From: JBFKQC01 sp041627895
Lineage (GTDB): Bacteria > Pseudomonadota > Alphaproteobacteria > Rhodobacterales > Rhodobacteraceae
NCBI GenBank assembly: GCA_041627895.1
Contig: JBFKQC010000062.1
Span: forward strand, 1 to 24,821
Reading direction: 5' to 3'
DNA: 24,821 bases
Each line of letters starts with the position of its first letter. Within the stretch, counting starts at the first letter, position 1. Below the pieces are notes generated by a model. The model saw nothing but the letters and a program-made list of their open reading frames with translations. It was not told the origin of the DNA and searched no databases. Positions 14,040 through 22,988 of this stretch are shown here, in pieces. Both the position numbers and the translations under genes were made by a program.

Positions 14040-16241
14040 ATGTCATCCGGTGCCGATACCGCAGCCATGACCGATGCCAATTTCCTCGAGGCGCCCTTTT
14101 CCGCACCCGTCGAGCTGCCGCCGGAAGAGATCGCCGGGCCGAGCCGGTTCTACAACCGCGAGCTAAGCTGGCTGGGGTTCAACTGGCGCGTCCTGGAAGA
14201 GGCCGAGAACCCGCGCGTGCCGCTACTGGAACGGCTGCGCTTTCTGTCGATCAGCGCCACCAACCTGGACGAATTTTACATGGTCCGCGTCGCCGGGCTG
14301 CGCGAGCTGGCCCATGCCGGCAACACCCTGCCCGCCGCCGACGGGCTGACCCCGGCCGAGCAGCTTCGGCTGATCGACACCGATGCGCGGCGCCTGATGG
14401 AGCATCAGCAGACGGTCTGGGACCGGCTGCGCGCCGAGATGGACGAGAACGGCATTTCGCTCGCCACCCGCGAAACGCTGACCAAGGCCGACCGGGCGTA
14501 TCTGGACGACGTGTTCCTGAACGCGGTCTTCCCGGTGCTTTCGCCGCTGGCCATCGACCCGGCGCACCCGTTCCCGTTCATCCCGAATACCGGCTTCGTG
14601 CTGGCGCTGCAGATGGAGCGCAAGTCGGATAAGCGGGCGCTGCGGGCGCTGCTGCCGATCCCACACCAGATCGACCGTTTCGTGCGGCTGCCGGATGCCG
14701 ACGCCACGCGCCGGTACCTGCCGCTCGAGGAATTGCTGCTTCTGCATATCGACACGCTGTTTCCGGGCTACCGGATGACCGGGCATTGCGCCTTTCGGGT
14801 GCTGCGCGACAGCGACCTGGAGGTCGAGGACGAGGCCGAGGACCTGGTGCGCGAATTCGAGGTGGCGCTGAAGCGCCGGCGCCGGGGCGAGGTGATCCGC
14901 CTGAAGATGTCGGAAGGCGCGCCGCGCGGGCTGCACAAGGTGATCATCGACGAATTGCGCGTGGCGCCCGACGAGGTGATCGAGCTTGGCGGCCTGATCG
15001 GCATGGCCGACGTGGCCGAACTGGTGCTGGACGAGCGGCCCGATCTGCTGTGGCCCACGTTCACGCCGCGGGTTCCGGAACGGGTGCAGGACCACGACGG
15101 CGACATGTTCGCCGCGATCCGGCAGAAGGACATGCTGCTGCACCACCCCTACGAGACCTTCGACATGGTGGTCCGTTTCCTGCAACAGGCGGCGTCCGAT
15201 CCGCATGTGGTGGCGATCAAGCAGACGCTGTACCGCACGTCGAACGAAAGCCCGATCGTCGAGGCGCTGTGCGAGGCCGCCGAGGCCGGCAAGTCGGTGA
15301 CCGCGCTGGTCGAGTTGAAGGCGCGGTTCGACGAGGCCGCGAACATCCGGCAGTCGCGCAGGCTGGAACGCGCCGGGGCGCACGTGGTCTACGGCTTCCT
15401 GAACTGGAAGACCCACGCCAAGATCTCGGCCGTGGTGCGGCGCGAGGGCGACCGGCTGGTCACCTACACCCATTTCGGCACCGGCAATTATCACCCGATC
15501 ACCGCACGCATCTACACCGATCTGAGCTTTTTCACCTGCGACGCCGCGCTGGGGCGCGACGCCACCCGGGTCTTCAACTACGTCGGCGGCTATGCCCAGC
15601 CCGACAGGCTGGAAAACCTCGCGATCTCGCCCCTGACGCTGAAATCCACGCTGATCGAGCGGATCGAGGCCGAAGCGGCGTTCGCCGAAAGGGGCGAGCC
15701 GGCGGAAATCTGGGCCAAGATGAATTCGCTGATCGAGCCGGACGTGATCGACGCGCTCTATGCCGCCGCACGAAAGGGCGTGAAGATCAACCTGGTGATC
15801 CGCGGCATCTGCGGGCTGAGGCCCGGGATCAAGGGGCTGAGCGAGAACATCCGCGTGAAGTCGATCGTCGGGCGGTTCCTGGAACATTCGCGCATCGTCT
15901 GTTTCGGCAACGGCCACGGGCTGCCGTCCAGGACCGCGCGGGTCTACATCTCGTCCGCGGACTGGATGGACCGCAACCTGAACCGCCGGGTCGAAACGCT
16001 GGTCGAGATCAACAACGCCACCGTCAAGGCGCAGATCGTCAGCCAGATCATGGCCGCGAACCTGGCCGACGAGGCGCAAAGCTGGGTCATGGCGCCGGAC
16101 GGGTCGTTCAAGCGGACCCTGCCCGAGGACGCGGGCAAACTGTTCAACTGCCACCGGTTCTTCATGGAAAACCCGTCGCTGTCGGGCCGCGGGTCGGCCG
16201 GCGCCAAGGACGTGCCGGAACTGACCCACTCGCGCGACTGA
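14040..16241 (+). CDS. ppk1: Polyphosphate kinase 1
   Basis: Makes long-chain polyphosphate from ATP, reversibly. The 733-residue product carries the N-terminal FYNRELSWLGFNWRVLEEA, the head domain, and the phospholipase-D-like catalytic domains. The autophosphorylated histidine is His459 in NWKTHAKI and the second catalytic histidine is His616 in FLEHSRIV; their distance (157) equals that between His435 and His592 in the E. coli enzyme. Also present are LVELKARFDEAANI and HFGTGNYHP. Two starts are possible: ATG 14040, ten bases after AAAGG, and ATG 14067. The first is used here. It lies in the hdaA-ppk-ppx run and probably shares its transcript. Confidence 0.96.
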   Translation: MSSGADTAAMTDANFLEAPFSAPVELPPEEIAGPSRFYNRELSWLGFNWRVLEEAENPRVPLLERLRFLSISATNLDEFYMVRVAGLRELAHAGNTLPAADGLTPAEQLRLIDTDARRLMEHQQTVWDRLRAEMDENGISLATRETLTKADRAYLDDVFLNAVFPVLSPLAIDPAHPFPFIPNTGFVLALQMERKSDKRALRALLPIPHQIDRFVRLPDADATRRYLPLEELLLLHIDTLFPGYRMTGHCAFRVLRDSDLEVEDEAEDLVREFEVALKRRRRGEVIRLKMSEGAPRGLHKVIIDELRVAPDEVIELGGLIGMADVAELVLDERPDLLWPTFTPRVPERVQDHDGDMFAAIRQKDMLLHHPYETFDMVVRFLQQAASDPHVVAIKQTLYRTSNESPIVEALCEAAEAGKSVTALVELKARFDEAANIRQSRRLERAGAHVVYGFLNWKTHAKISAVVRREGDRLVTYTHFGTGNYHPITARIYTDLSFFTCDAALGRDATRVFNYVGGYAQPDRLENLAISPLTLKSTLIERIEAEAAFAERGEPAEIWAKMNSLIEPDVIDALYAAARKGVKINLVIRGICGLRPGIKGLSENIRVKSIVGRFLEHSRIVCFGNGHGLPSRTARVYISSADWMDRNLNRRVETLVEINNATVKAQIVSQIMAANLADEAQSWVMAPDGSFKRTLPEDAGKLFNCHRFFMENPSLSGRGSAGAKDVPELTHSRD

Positions 16242-16315
16242 CCGGACGCGGCGATTGACGCGCCGACCCCGATTTTGCAGGGTGGCGGGGCTTCGAACGG
16301 GGGGACGCCGCGGAG

Positions 16316-17869
16316 ATGGACGGCAAGGCAGAAGCGCCGGCGGAAGACTGGGGGCCGTTCGGCAGGCCGCTGTTTAACGATCCGGCGATGCAGCACCTGC
16401 GCCGCGTGGGCGTGGTCGATGTGGGCTCGAACTCGGTCCGGCTGGTGGTGTTCGACGGCGCGGCGCGCAGTCCGGCCTATTTCTACAACGAAAAGATCAT
16501 GGCCGCGCTCGGCGCCGGCGTGCCGAAAACCGGGCGTCTGAACCCCTCGGGCCGCGCCCGGGCGCTGGCGGCGATCCGGCGCTTTCAGGCACTGGCCGAG
16601 ACCATGGGCGCGGCGCCGCTGACCGCCGTCGCGACCGCCGCCGTGCGCGAGGCCGGGGACGGCGCGGAGTTTTGCGCCGACGTCGCGCGCGAGACCGGCC
16701 TCAGACTGCACGTGATCCCGGGCGAGGAAGAGGCGCGGCTATCGGCGCAGGGCGTACTGCTGGGCTGGCCGGATGCCAGCGGCTTCGTCTGCGACATCGG
16801 CGGCTCGTCGATGGAACTGGCCGAAGTGACCGCGGGCAGCGTCGGCGTCTGCCAGACCTCGCAACTTGGCCCGCTGCGGCTGGAAGCGATCCGCTCGAAG
16901 AAGGCGCGCAAGGAACGCATCCGCGCGACCATCGCCGCGATGGTGGCGCGGATGAGCGCGCCGCAACGGCGGCTTTACCTGGTCGGCGGATCGTGGCGGG
17001 CCATTGCCCGGCTCGACATGGAACGGCGCGGCTATCCGCTGCATGTCCAGCATGAATACCGGATGACGCCGCAATCGGTGCGCGAGACCATCGCCTGGAT
17101 CGGCGAGCACGATCTGCAGGACCTGCGCGCCCGCACCGGCACCTCCGAGGCGCGGATGGCGCTGGTGCCGCTGGCCTGCGAGGTGCTGCGAGAGGTGATC
17201 CGCGCCGTCGCGCCGCGCGAGATCGCGGTGTCGTCCTACGGCATCCGCGAGGGGATGCTGTACCAGCAGATGCCGCCCGAACTGCGCCGCCGAGACCCGC
17301 TGATCGAGGCCTGCCGCTTTGCCGAGGACAAGGACGCGCGGCTGCCGGGCTTCGGCGAGGTGCTGTACAATTTCATCTCGCCGCTGTTCCGCAACCTGCC
17401 GGATCGCCGGACCCGGCTGATCAAGGCGGCCTGCCTGCTGCACGACGTCAGCTGGCGCGCGCATCCCGACTATCGCCACGAGGTCTGTTTCGACAACGTG
17501 ACCCGGGCGAGCCTGGGCGGGCTGACCCATACCGGGCGGATCTATCTCGGCCTGGCGCTGCTGCACCGCTACAAGAACAGCCGCGAGGGCACGCGGTTCT
17601 CGCCGCTCTTCGATCTGCTGGCGCCCGAGGACATCGCCCAGGCCGAGGTGCTGGGCAAGGCGATGCGGTTCGCCTCGATGCTCGCCGCGGACGACGCGCC
17701 GTCGATGGGCGAATTGCGCTGGTTTCCCAAGAAGAGGAAGCTGGAGTTGTGGCTGCCGCCGCGCTCGACCGTGCTGTTCGGCGAGGTGGCCGAGGCGCGG
17801 TTCAACTCGCTCGCGTCCTCGCTCGGCGCCGAGGCCGCGGTCAAGACGGTCAGGCGGCCCGCGGCCTGA
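16316..17869 (+). CDS. ppx: Exopolyphosphatase / GppA-type phosphatase
   Basis: Removes phosphate from the ends of polyphosphate (or hydrolyses pppGpp). The 517-residue protein has the ASKHA phosphatase fold: GVVDVGSNSVRLVVFDG near residues 32-48, the second phosphate loop FVCDIGGSSMELAEV near residue 160, and VGGSWRAIARL. The C-terminal part, with LLHDVSWRAHPD, is the HD-like region of the long Ppx type. It lies 74 bases after ppk, so synthesis and breakdown of polyphosphate are controlled together. The start ATG 16316 is preceded by CGGAG. Ppx rather than GppA is favoured by the partner gene. Confidence 0.93.
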   Translation: MDGKAEAPAEDWGPFGRPLFNDPAMQHLRRVGVVDVGSNSVRLVVFDGAARSPAYFYNEKIMAALGAGVPKTGRLNPSGRARALAAIRRFQALAETMGAAPLTAVATAAVREAGDGAEFCADVARETGLRLHVIPGEEEARLSAQGVLLGWPDASGFVCDIGGSSMELAEVTAGSVGVCQTSQLGPLRLEAIRSKKARKERIRATIAAMVARMSAPQRRLYLVGGSWRAIARLDMERRGYPLHVQHEYRMTPQSVRETIAWIGEHDLQDLRARTGTSEARMALVPLACEVLREVIRAVAPREIAVSSYGIREGMLYQQMPPELRRRDPLIEACRFAEDKDARLPGFGEVLYNFISPLFRNLPDRRTRLIKAACLLHDVSWRAHPDYRHEVCFDNVTRASLGGLTHTGRIYLGLALLHRYKNSREGTRFSPLFDLLAPEDIAQAEVLGKAMRFASMLAADDAPSMGELRWFPKKRKLELWLPPRSTVLFGEVAEARFNSLASSLGAEAAVKTVRRPAA

Positions 17870-17875
17870 CGCGCC

Positions 17876-18175
17876 TCAAAGGTCGATCTCGCCGTCCTCG
17901 CCGGTCTCGGGCTCGACCTGAAGCGGTATCTTGCGGCGGATGATGATATCGCCGTTCGGCAGCACTTCGGGCCGGTGATAGGCGTTGAGGTCGCTGAGCG
18001 CGCCTTCGAGTTCGCGCAGCGCAGGCTCGATCTCACCGATCAGGCCGCGCAGCAGCAGCTTGGTGCCCTCGGACAACAGGTCCATCCCCTCCCGCAGGTC
18101 GTCGCGTTCGGTTTGCGCAAAGGCCGGGGCCACGGTGAGCGTGGCGCAAAGCGCCAGGATAGCCATCTGTTTCAT
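17876..18175 (-). CDS. Small exported protein, unknown function
   Basis: A 99-residue protein with a signal peptide (MKQMAILALCATLTVAPAFA, then QTERDD). The mature part is an acidic amphipathic helix (LREGMDLLSEGTKLLLRGL and EIEPALRELEGALSDLNAY), followed by HRPEVLPNGDIIIRRK. It resembles a conserved family of short periplasmic proteins in Rhodobacterales that is sometimes mislabelled as an AAA+ ATPase; there is no P-loop here. ATG 18175 is chosen because it gives the signal peptide; the frame is open further but overlaps the next gene. It converges with ppx, 6 bases away. Confidence 0.75.
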   Translation of the reverse strand: MKQMAILALCATLTVAPAFAQTERDDLREGMDLLSEGTKLLLRGLIGEIEPALRELEGALSDLNAYHRPEVLPNGDIIIRRKIPLQVEPETGEDGEIDL

Positions 18176-18213
18176 GCCCCCGAATATAGGCATTCCCGGC
18201 GCCGTTGATAAGC

Positions 18214-19242
18214 TCAGAGCGCCAGATCGACGCTGACCGGGAAATGATCCGACGCCGTCAGCAGCGCATCGCGCAATTCCGGCGTGCGATAGCAGGCCGG
18301 GTCGTCGAACGGATGCCAGATGCGCCAGCGCGGCTTCTTGCCGCGCAGCCCCTTCGAGATCATCACGTAGTCCAGCAGCGCCTGCAGATAGCGCCCCTCT
18401 TCGTGCAGGTAGAACCGGGCCGTCACCGGAATCCCGCCGACCCGCTGCGACAGCGCCATGCGCGCATGCGGGTCGTAAAGCTTCGGGCCGTCGCCCTCGC
18501 CCAGCACGATCTCGACCCCCGAATGACCGAACAGCTTTTCGTATTCGTCGAGCCCCGGCCCGTCGTTGAAATCGCCGAGCACGATCAGGTCCTCGCCGGC
18601 CTCCAGATGCCCGGTGACGCGCTGGCGCAGCCAGATGCATTGCGCAAGCTGCTTGCGGCGGTTGGCGATCGCCACGCGCATCACCTCTTCGGGCGTGTCG
18701 GCGCCGTGCGGGGCCTTGGATTTCACGTGCACCCCGATCAGGCGCAGGGCATGGCCGCCCGCGGTCTCGATGCGCGCCTCGAGCGGCGGCTTGGAAAACG
18801 TCACCTGGTCCGGCGAGGCGTCGGTGTCCAGGTCGATCCGGAACACGCTGTCGAACCGGGGCGCGTCCCAGGCGCCGCGCTTGCCGGTCGGGTCGCCCAT
18901 CGGGTCGTGCACGGCCGTCATCGCGTCGGGATCGTAAAGCAGCGCGATTTCCTGCTGCGTGCCGTTGGCGAAGCCCATCAGCGCCTTGCGGGTGCGCAAT
19001 TCGTAGCGCGCCGCAAAGGCTTCGAGCGCGCGCACGGTCGAGCGGCGGCGGTTGGTGTCGGGCGCCTCGACGATCAGCACCGCGTCGGCATCGAGCGCGG
19101 TGAAGACGATGCCCAGCGAGGCCAACTGGTCGGCGCGGCGCACGTCCTGCCGGCCCGACCAGGCGTCGTCTTCCAGAAGCCGCCCGTCATCGTCGAAGAG
19201 GTTGTCGAACCATTCCACGTTGTAGGTGGCGAACCTGAGCAT
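18214..19242 (-). CDS. Endonuclease/exonuclease/phosphatase family protein
   Basis: A 342-residue hydrolase of the EEP (DNase I-like) superfamily; substrate unknown, could be DNA, a lipid or a phosphate ester. The family residues are seen at both ends: MLRFATYNVEWFDNLF with Asn8 and Glu10, VLIVEAPD, the central IGVHVKSK, the metal-binding GDFNDGPG and the terminal SDHFPVSVDL. No signal peptide, so cytoplasmic. The ATG shares one base with the TGA of the TerB-DnaJ gene upstream (TGATG), so the two are translationally coupled. Confidence 0.88.
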   Translation of the reverse strand: MLRFATYNVEWFDNLFDDDGRLLEDDAWSGRQDVRRADQLASLGIVFTALDADAVLIVEAPDTNRRRSTVRALEAFAARYELRTRKALMGFANGTQQEIALLYDPDAMTAVHDPMGDPTGKRGAWDAPRFDSVFRIDLDTDASPDQVTFSKPPLEARIETAGGHALRLIGVHVKSKAPHGADTPEEVMRVAIANRRKQLAQCIWLRQRVTGHLEAGEDLIVLGDFNDGPGLDEYEKLFGHSGVEIVLGEGDGPKLYDPHARMALSQRVGGIPVTARFYLHEEGRYLQALLDYVMISKGLRGKKPRWRIWHPFDDPACYRTPELRDALLTASDHFPVSVDLAL

Positions 19243-19922
19243 CAGGCGGCCTCCTTGCTGATCGCCTCCCAGGCGCGGTTCAGCGCCACCAGCCGCGTTT
19301 CGGCCAGCTTCACCGCCTCTTGCGGCACGCCGCGGGCGATCATCCGGTCGGGATGGCTGTCGCGCACCAGATCGCGCCAGGCCTTGCGGATCTCGGGCAG
19401 CGGCATGTCCGGCGTCACCCCCAGCACGTCGTAGGGGTCGGGCTCGGCCTCGGCCACGAACCGGGCGCGCAGCCGAACGAACTGGCGCTCGTCCATGCCG
19501 AAGATCTCGGCGACCCGGTGCAGGAAATCGTCCTCGTTCGGGTGATACGTGCCGTCCGCGACCGCGATGTGAAAGAGCCCCTCCATCAGGTCGCAAAGCA
19601 CGCCGGAATCGGCGGGGAACATCGCGCCGATGCGGCGGGCGTAATCGTCGAAGCCCGCCACGTCCTGCCGCGCCAGGTTGAAGACCCGCGCCGCCTCTTT
19701 CTCGGCGCTGCGAGGGATGTGAAACACCTCGCGGAACGCCGTCACCTCGTCGCGGGTGACCAGCCCATCGGCCTTGGCCATCTTTGCGCCGAGCGCGATC
19801 ACCGCGATGGTGAAGGCGATCGAGCGCTCGGGCGGCGCGCGCAGCTTGTCGAAGACGGCGCTGAGCCCTTCGCCCTTGGCGAGCGACGATATGGCGGCGG
19901 AAATACGGGTCCAGATCGACAT
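19242..19922 (-). CDS. TerB-DnaJ (DjlA-like) co-chaperone
   Basis: A 226-residue protein with a TerB-like helical domain (about residues 25-150) followed by a C-terminal J domain (about 162-226) with the diagnostic HPD at 190-192 (RDSHPDRM). This is the DjlA arrangement, but the N-terminal membrane helix of E. coli DjlA is not evident; residues 1-30 are only weakly hydrophobic. It should stimulate a DnaK-type chaperone. ATG 19922 has no strong Shine-Dalgarno sequence. Its stop overlaps the start of the EEP-family gene by one base. Confidence 0.88.
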   Translation of the reverse strand: MSIWTRISAAISSLAKGEGLSAVFDKLRAPPERSIAFTIAVIALGAKMAKADGLVTRDEVTAFREVFHIPRSAEKEAARVFNLARQDVAGFDDYARRIGAMFPADSGVLCDLMEGLFHIAVADGTYHPNEDDFLHRVAEIFGMDERQFVRLRARFVAEAEPDPYDVLGVTPDMPLPEIRKAWRDLVRDSHPDRMIARGVPQEAVKLAETRLVALNRAWEAISKEAA

Positions 19923-20035
19923 GTGGGGACCCTAGCGGGTTTCGCCCGGGGCTTGTATCGCAATATGCGCGCACCGGTTCCGCGCCCGGCGGTGCGGGCA
20001 GGCGACCAGGCCGACGCGTGCCGGTATCGCCGGCT

Positions 20036-20524
20036 TCACAGGCGCTTCTGCATCAGGTGCAGGTCCAGCCATCTGCCGAACTTCCAGCCGACCTCGCGCA
20101 GCACGGCTACCTCGCGATAGCCGAGCGCGGCATGAAACGCCACGCCTGCCGGATTGCCGGAACTGACCCCGGCAAAGATCATGTGCGCGCCGCCGGCGCG
20201 GGCGTGATCCTCGACCGCCGCCATCAGCGCGCGGCCATGTCCCCGCCCCTGCGCGCCCGGCGCCAGGATCACGGTATGCTCCATCGTGCGGGCATAGCCG
20301 ATCCCGCCGCGAAACTGCGCATAGGTGGCAAATCCCAGCACCTGCCCGGCATCTTCGGCCACCAGGAAGGCGTGCCCGGCCGCGGCCCGTTCCGCGATCA
20401 GGCGCTCGATGTCGGCGGGCGTCTTCTCGACCGCGTTGAAGGTGACCAGCGTGTCGCGGATCACCGGGTTCCAGATCGCGGCGATGGCGTCTGCGTCCGC
20501 GGGTGTCGCGGGCCGGACCGTCAT
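20036..20524 (-). CDS. GNAT N-acetyltransferase (phosphinothricin acetyltransferase-like)
   Basis: A 162-residue GNAT enzyme transferring acetyl from acetyl-CoA to an amino group. The acetyl-CoA loop is GAQGRGHGRALM, preceded by the strand TMEHTVILAP. The pattern MTVRPATPADADAIAAIWNP, FATYAQFRGGIGYARTMEHT and VGWKFGRWLDLHLMQK is that of the Pat/MddA group acting on phosphinothricin or methionine sulfoximine and similar compounds; the natural substrate is uncertain. Its ATG overlaps the TGA of the VOC gene by four bases (ATGA), indicating coupling. Confidence 0.9.
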   Translation of the reverse strand: MTVRPATPADADAIAAIWNPVIRDTLVTFNAVEKTPADIERLIAERAAAGHAFLVAEDAGQVLGFATYAQFRGGIGYARTMEHTVILAPGAQGRGHGRALMAAVEDHARAGGAHMIFAGVSSGNPAGVAFHAALGYREVAVLREVGWKFGRWLDLHLMQKRL

Positions 20525-21141
20525 GCCAGCCGCCGCGACCCGCCGGGCGTGGCGATCACCGCGTCGAAGACGACCGCGTCGCCGGAAACGACGTGGCCCG
20601 CGAGCCCGCCCTCGTAGCGGTCAAGCGCGTGCCGCAGCGCGGCCGCGTCGGGATGGCTGATGCGCAGGCTCTGCAGCCGGCAGCCCGCGTCCGGCAGCCG
20701 TGCGGTCGGGTGCGGCGCCGCGCCCCAGGCGATCATCGCCGGAAACGCGTCGCCATGCGGCAGCCGGCCGTCTGCGGGCACCGACATGGTCCAGCGCAGA
20801 TCGCCGCGGCTAAGCTCGACGATCTCGCCCGCGCCCGGGGGCGCCAGCGCCAGCGCGGCGGCCAGATCCCCGGTGCGCGCCACCCAGTGCGACAGCCTGG
20901 GCGGGCCGGAAACGCCATCCAGCCCGAACAGCCGCGCGCGCCCCGGCGGCGCCGCCCCGGGATCGACCGCGATCACTTCGAGATAGACCTCGCCCAGCCC
21001 GAGCAGCCGGTTATGCGTGCCCATCGCCGGGTGCCTGCCGCCCGGCGCCATCGCGACGCCCAGCCGGTCCTCGACGAAGGCAACGCCGTCGTCGAGACGC
21101 TCCGCCGTGACCACCAGATGATCGAGTGCCAATCGCGCCAT
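20521..21141 (-). CDS. VOC superfamily (glyoxalase-like) protein
   Basis: A 206-residue protein of the vicinal-oxygen-chelate type, glyoxalase-3-like group. The N-terminal half has LALDHLVVTAERLDDGVAF (His8 being a probable metal ligand) and LGEVYLEVIAVDPGA with its glutamate; the C-terminal half is a divergent second module. The chemistry is unknown. ATG 21141 was chosen because the domain begins immediately after it, whereas the upstream in-frame stretch is arginine- and tryptophan-rich and overlaps the nhaA leader. It is coupled to the GNAT gene and diverges from nhaA. Confidence 0.82.
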   Translation of the reverse strand: MARLALDHLVVTAERLDDGVAFVEDRLGVAMAPGGRHPAMGTHNRLLGLGEVYLEVIAVDPGAAPPGRARLFGLDGVSGPPRLSHWVARTGDLAAALALAPPGAGEIVELSRGDLRWTMSVPADGRLPHGDAFPAMIAWGAAPHPTARLPDAGCRLQSLRISHPDAAALRHALDRYEGGLAGHVVSGDAVVFDAVIATPGGSRRLA

Positions 21142-21278
21142 CGCCTGCCTGCCTCCGCCTGGCCGCATCGGACCCGCGATTGCGCGAATTGTCCACCAGA
21201 TCCGGTCGCCCCGCCCTTGACGCGGCCGCCATGCGCCCCATTTCGTCACAAACATCAGAAAAAGACTCAGGTTTAGGC

Positions 21279-22460
21279 ATGCTTCGCACCCTCCACCGCA
21301 TCTTCGCCCACGAAGCCGCCGGCGGCGCGCTTCTGATGCTGGCCGCTCTGGCCGCGCTGGTTGTGGCGAATTCGTCGCTGCAGCCGGTCTATGACGCCGT
21401 GCTCGGCGCCTATGTCGCGATCACCATCGAGGGCGACGGGCTGCAAAAGCCGCTGATCCTCTGGATCAACGACGGGTTGATGGCGGTGTTCTTCTTCCTG
21501 ATCGGGCTGGAGCTGAAACGCGAGCTTCTGGACGGCAAGCTGAAGAACCCGCGCGACGTGGTGCTGCCGGGGATGGCGGCCGTCGGCGGCATGGCGGTTC
21601 CGGCGATCGTGTTCCTGGGGCTCAATGCGGGTACGCCCGCGGCCACGGGCTGGGCGATCCCGGCCGCAACGGACATCGCCTTTGCGCTGGGCATCCTGGC
21701 GCTGGTGGGCGACCGCGTGCCGTCGTCGCTGAAGGTATTCCTGCTGACGCTGGCAATCCTGGACGACATGGGCGCGATCCTGATCATCGCGTTGTTTTAC
21801 ACCGCCGAGTTGAAGATCGGCTATCTCGTGGTGGCGCTCGCCCCGCTCGCGCTGATGATCTGGCGCAACCAGGCGGGCGCGCACCGGATGGCGCCGACGC
21901 TGCTGCTGGGCGCGGTGCTCTGGGTGCTGGTGCTGAAATCCGGTGTGCACGCGACGCTCGCGGGCGTGGTCACGGCGTTCTGCGTGCCACTGAAGGACAG
22001 GTGGAACAAGTCGCCCCTGCATTCGCTCGAGCACGGGCTGGAACCTTACGTCTATTTCTTCATCGTACCGGTCTTCGCCTTTGCCAATGCCGGTGTGGTG
22101 CTGAAGGGGCTTTCGTTCGCCGATCTCCTTGCGCCGCTGCCGCTGGGCATCGCCGCCGGACTGGTCATCGGCAAGCAGGTGGGCATTCTGGGCCTGACCT
22201 GGGCGCTGGTCAAAACCGGCGTGGCGCGCATGCCGTCCCATGCCACCTGGGCGCAGATCTACGGCGTGGCGTGCCTTGCGGGCATCGGGTTCACCATGTC
22301 GCTCTTCATCGGATCGCTCAGTTTCAACGACCCGGAACTGATGAACGCCGTGCGGCTCGGCGTGCTGGGCGGCTCGGCGGTCTCGGCCATCCTCGGCTAC
22401 GCGGTGCTGATGCTTGCGACCAGGCCGGAAACGGTTGGCGAGCCGGCGGCGGCGGAGTGA
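21279..22460 (+). CDS. nhaA: Na+/H+ antiporter NhaA
   Basis: Inner-membrane antiporter that expels sodium in exchange for protons. The 393-residue product starts MLRTLHRIFAHEAAGG, which aligns with the E. coli N-terminus, so ATG 21279 is preferred over an in-frame ATG at 21231. Key residues are present: Asp132 in PAATDIAFALG and the pair Asp162-Asp163 in ILDDMGAILIIALFYT, equivalent to Asp133, Asp163 and Asp164 in E. coli. About twelve hydrophobic helices are visible. It is monocistronic, with a 137-bp divergent region on its left and a GC-rich hairpin after the stop. Confidence 0.95.
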   Translation: MLRTLHRIFAHEAAGGALLMLAALAALVVANSSLQPVYDAVLGAYVAITIEGDGLQKPLILWINDGLMAVFFFLIGLELKRELLDGKLKNPRDVVLPGMAAVGGMAVPAIVFLGLNAGTPAATGWAIPAATDIAFALGILALVGDRVPSSLKVFLLTLAILDDMGAILIIALFYTAELKIGYLVVALAPLALMIWRNQAGAHRMAPTLLLGAVLWVLVLKSGVHATLAGVVTAFCVPLKDRWNKSPLHSLEHGLEPYVYFFIVPVFAFANAGVVLKGLSFADLLAPLPLGIAAGLVIGKQVGILGLTWALVKTGVARMPSHATWAQIYGVACLAGIGFTMSLFIGSLSFNDPELMNAVRLGVLGGSAVSAILGYAVLMLATRPETVGEPAAAE

Positions 22461-22468
22461 TCTGCCTG

Positions 22469-22493
22469 CCGGGGCCCACCCGCCTGGGCCCGG
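22469..22493. terminator. Hairpin between convergent nhaA and the MAPEG gene
   Basis: Arms 22469-22478 and 22485-22493 pair with one bulge around a 6-base loop and fill the 33-bp gap between two converging genes. It could serve both strands. Neither side has a T tract, so confidence is limited. Confidence 0.4.
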
Positions 22494-22988
22494 TCAGTTC
22501 ACGAACCACCACAGCACCGCCCAGCCGACCGCGATCAGCGTCGGATAGAAGGTGGCCGCGAACCCGAAGGCGCGCAGCGGCGGCGACAGGTGGTAGCCGA
22601 CCCAGAACGCCACCCGCGCCACGGCGAATCCGATCCCCAGCATCAGCACCACGCCCGGCCCCTCGACGGCCAGCACATGGCCGGTGACCGGCCAGAGCGC
22701 CAGCGCGAGGGCCAGTTGCTCGACGGTGTTCTGCAGCACGCGCTGGTCGATCTCGGCGGCGCCGGTCATCGGCTCGCCGTCGATGATCGCGTCGTCGAAG
22801 AACCGCCGCTGCGCGATGCGCCCGATCACCGCGGCCAGGAACAGGCCGGGAAACAGGAACGACAGCGCCAGCGTCCAGGTGAAGGAAAAGATCGGCAGGT
22901 TGACGAACGCCGTGCCGATCCAGACCAGCGCCACGCCCCAGACCGCACCGGCGGCCATGCCGAAAAGGATGTGCCGGCGCTTGCTCAT
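22494..22988 (-). CDS. MAPEG family membrane protein
   Basis: A 164-residue integral membrane protein with four to five helices. The family marks of MAPEG (membrane-associated proteins in eicosanoid and glutathione metabolism) are IDQRVLQNTVEQLALALALW, with the conserved R..QN..E, and AVARVAFWVGYHLSPPLRAFGF, with the R..Y/F.GY pattern. Bacterial members may use glutathione, but this one's substrate is not known. ATG 22988 overlaps the stop of the upstream VOC gene by four bases (ATGA), so both are translated together. Confidence 0.85.
   Translation of the reverse strand: MSKRRHILFGMAAGAVWGVALVWIGTAFVNLPIFSFTWTLALSFLFPGLFLAAVIGRIAQRRFFDDAIIDGEPMTGAAEIDQRVLQNTVEQLALALALWPVTGHVLAVEGPGVVLMLGIGFAVARVAFWVGYHLSPPLRAFGFAATFYPTLIAVGWAVLWWFVN

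Noticed and set aside
14223..16229. 668-codon minus-strand open frame
   Set aside because: Exact antisense of ppk, whose catalytic residues are all present; no domain in the antisense product.
21217..21222. TTGACG as a -35 box for nhaA
   Set aside because: No -10-like hexamer occurs at about 17 bases downstream.
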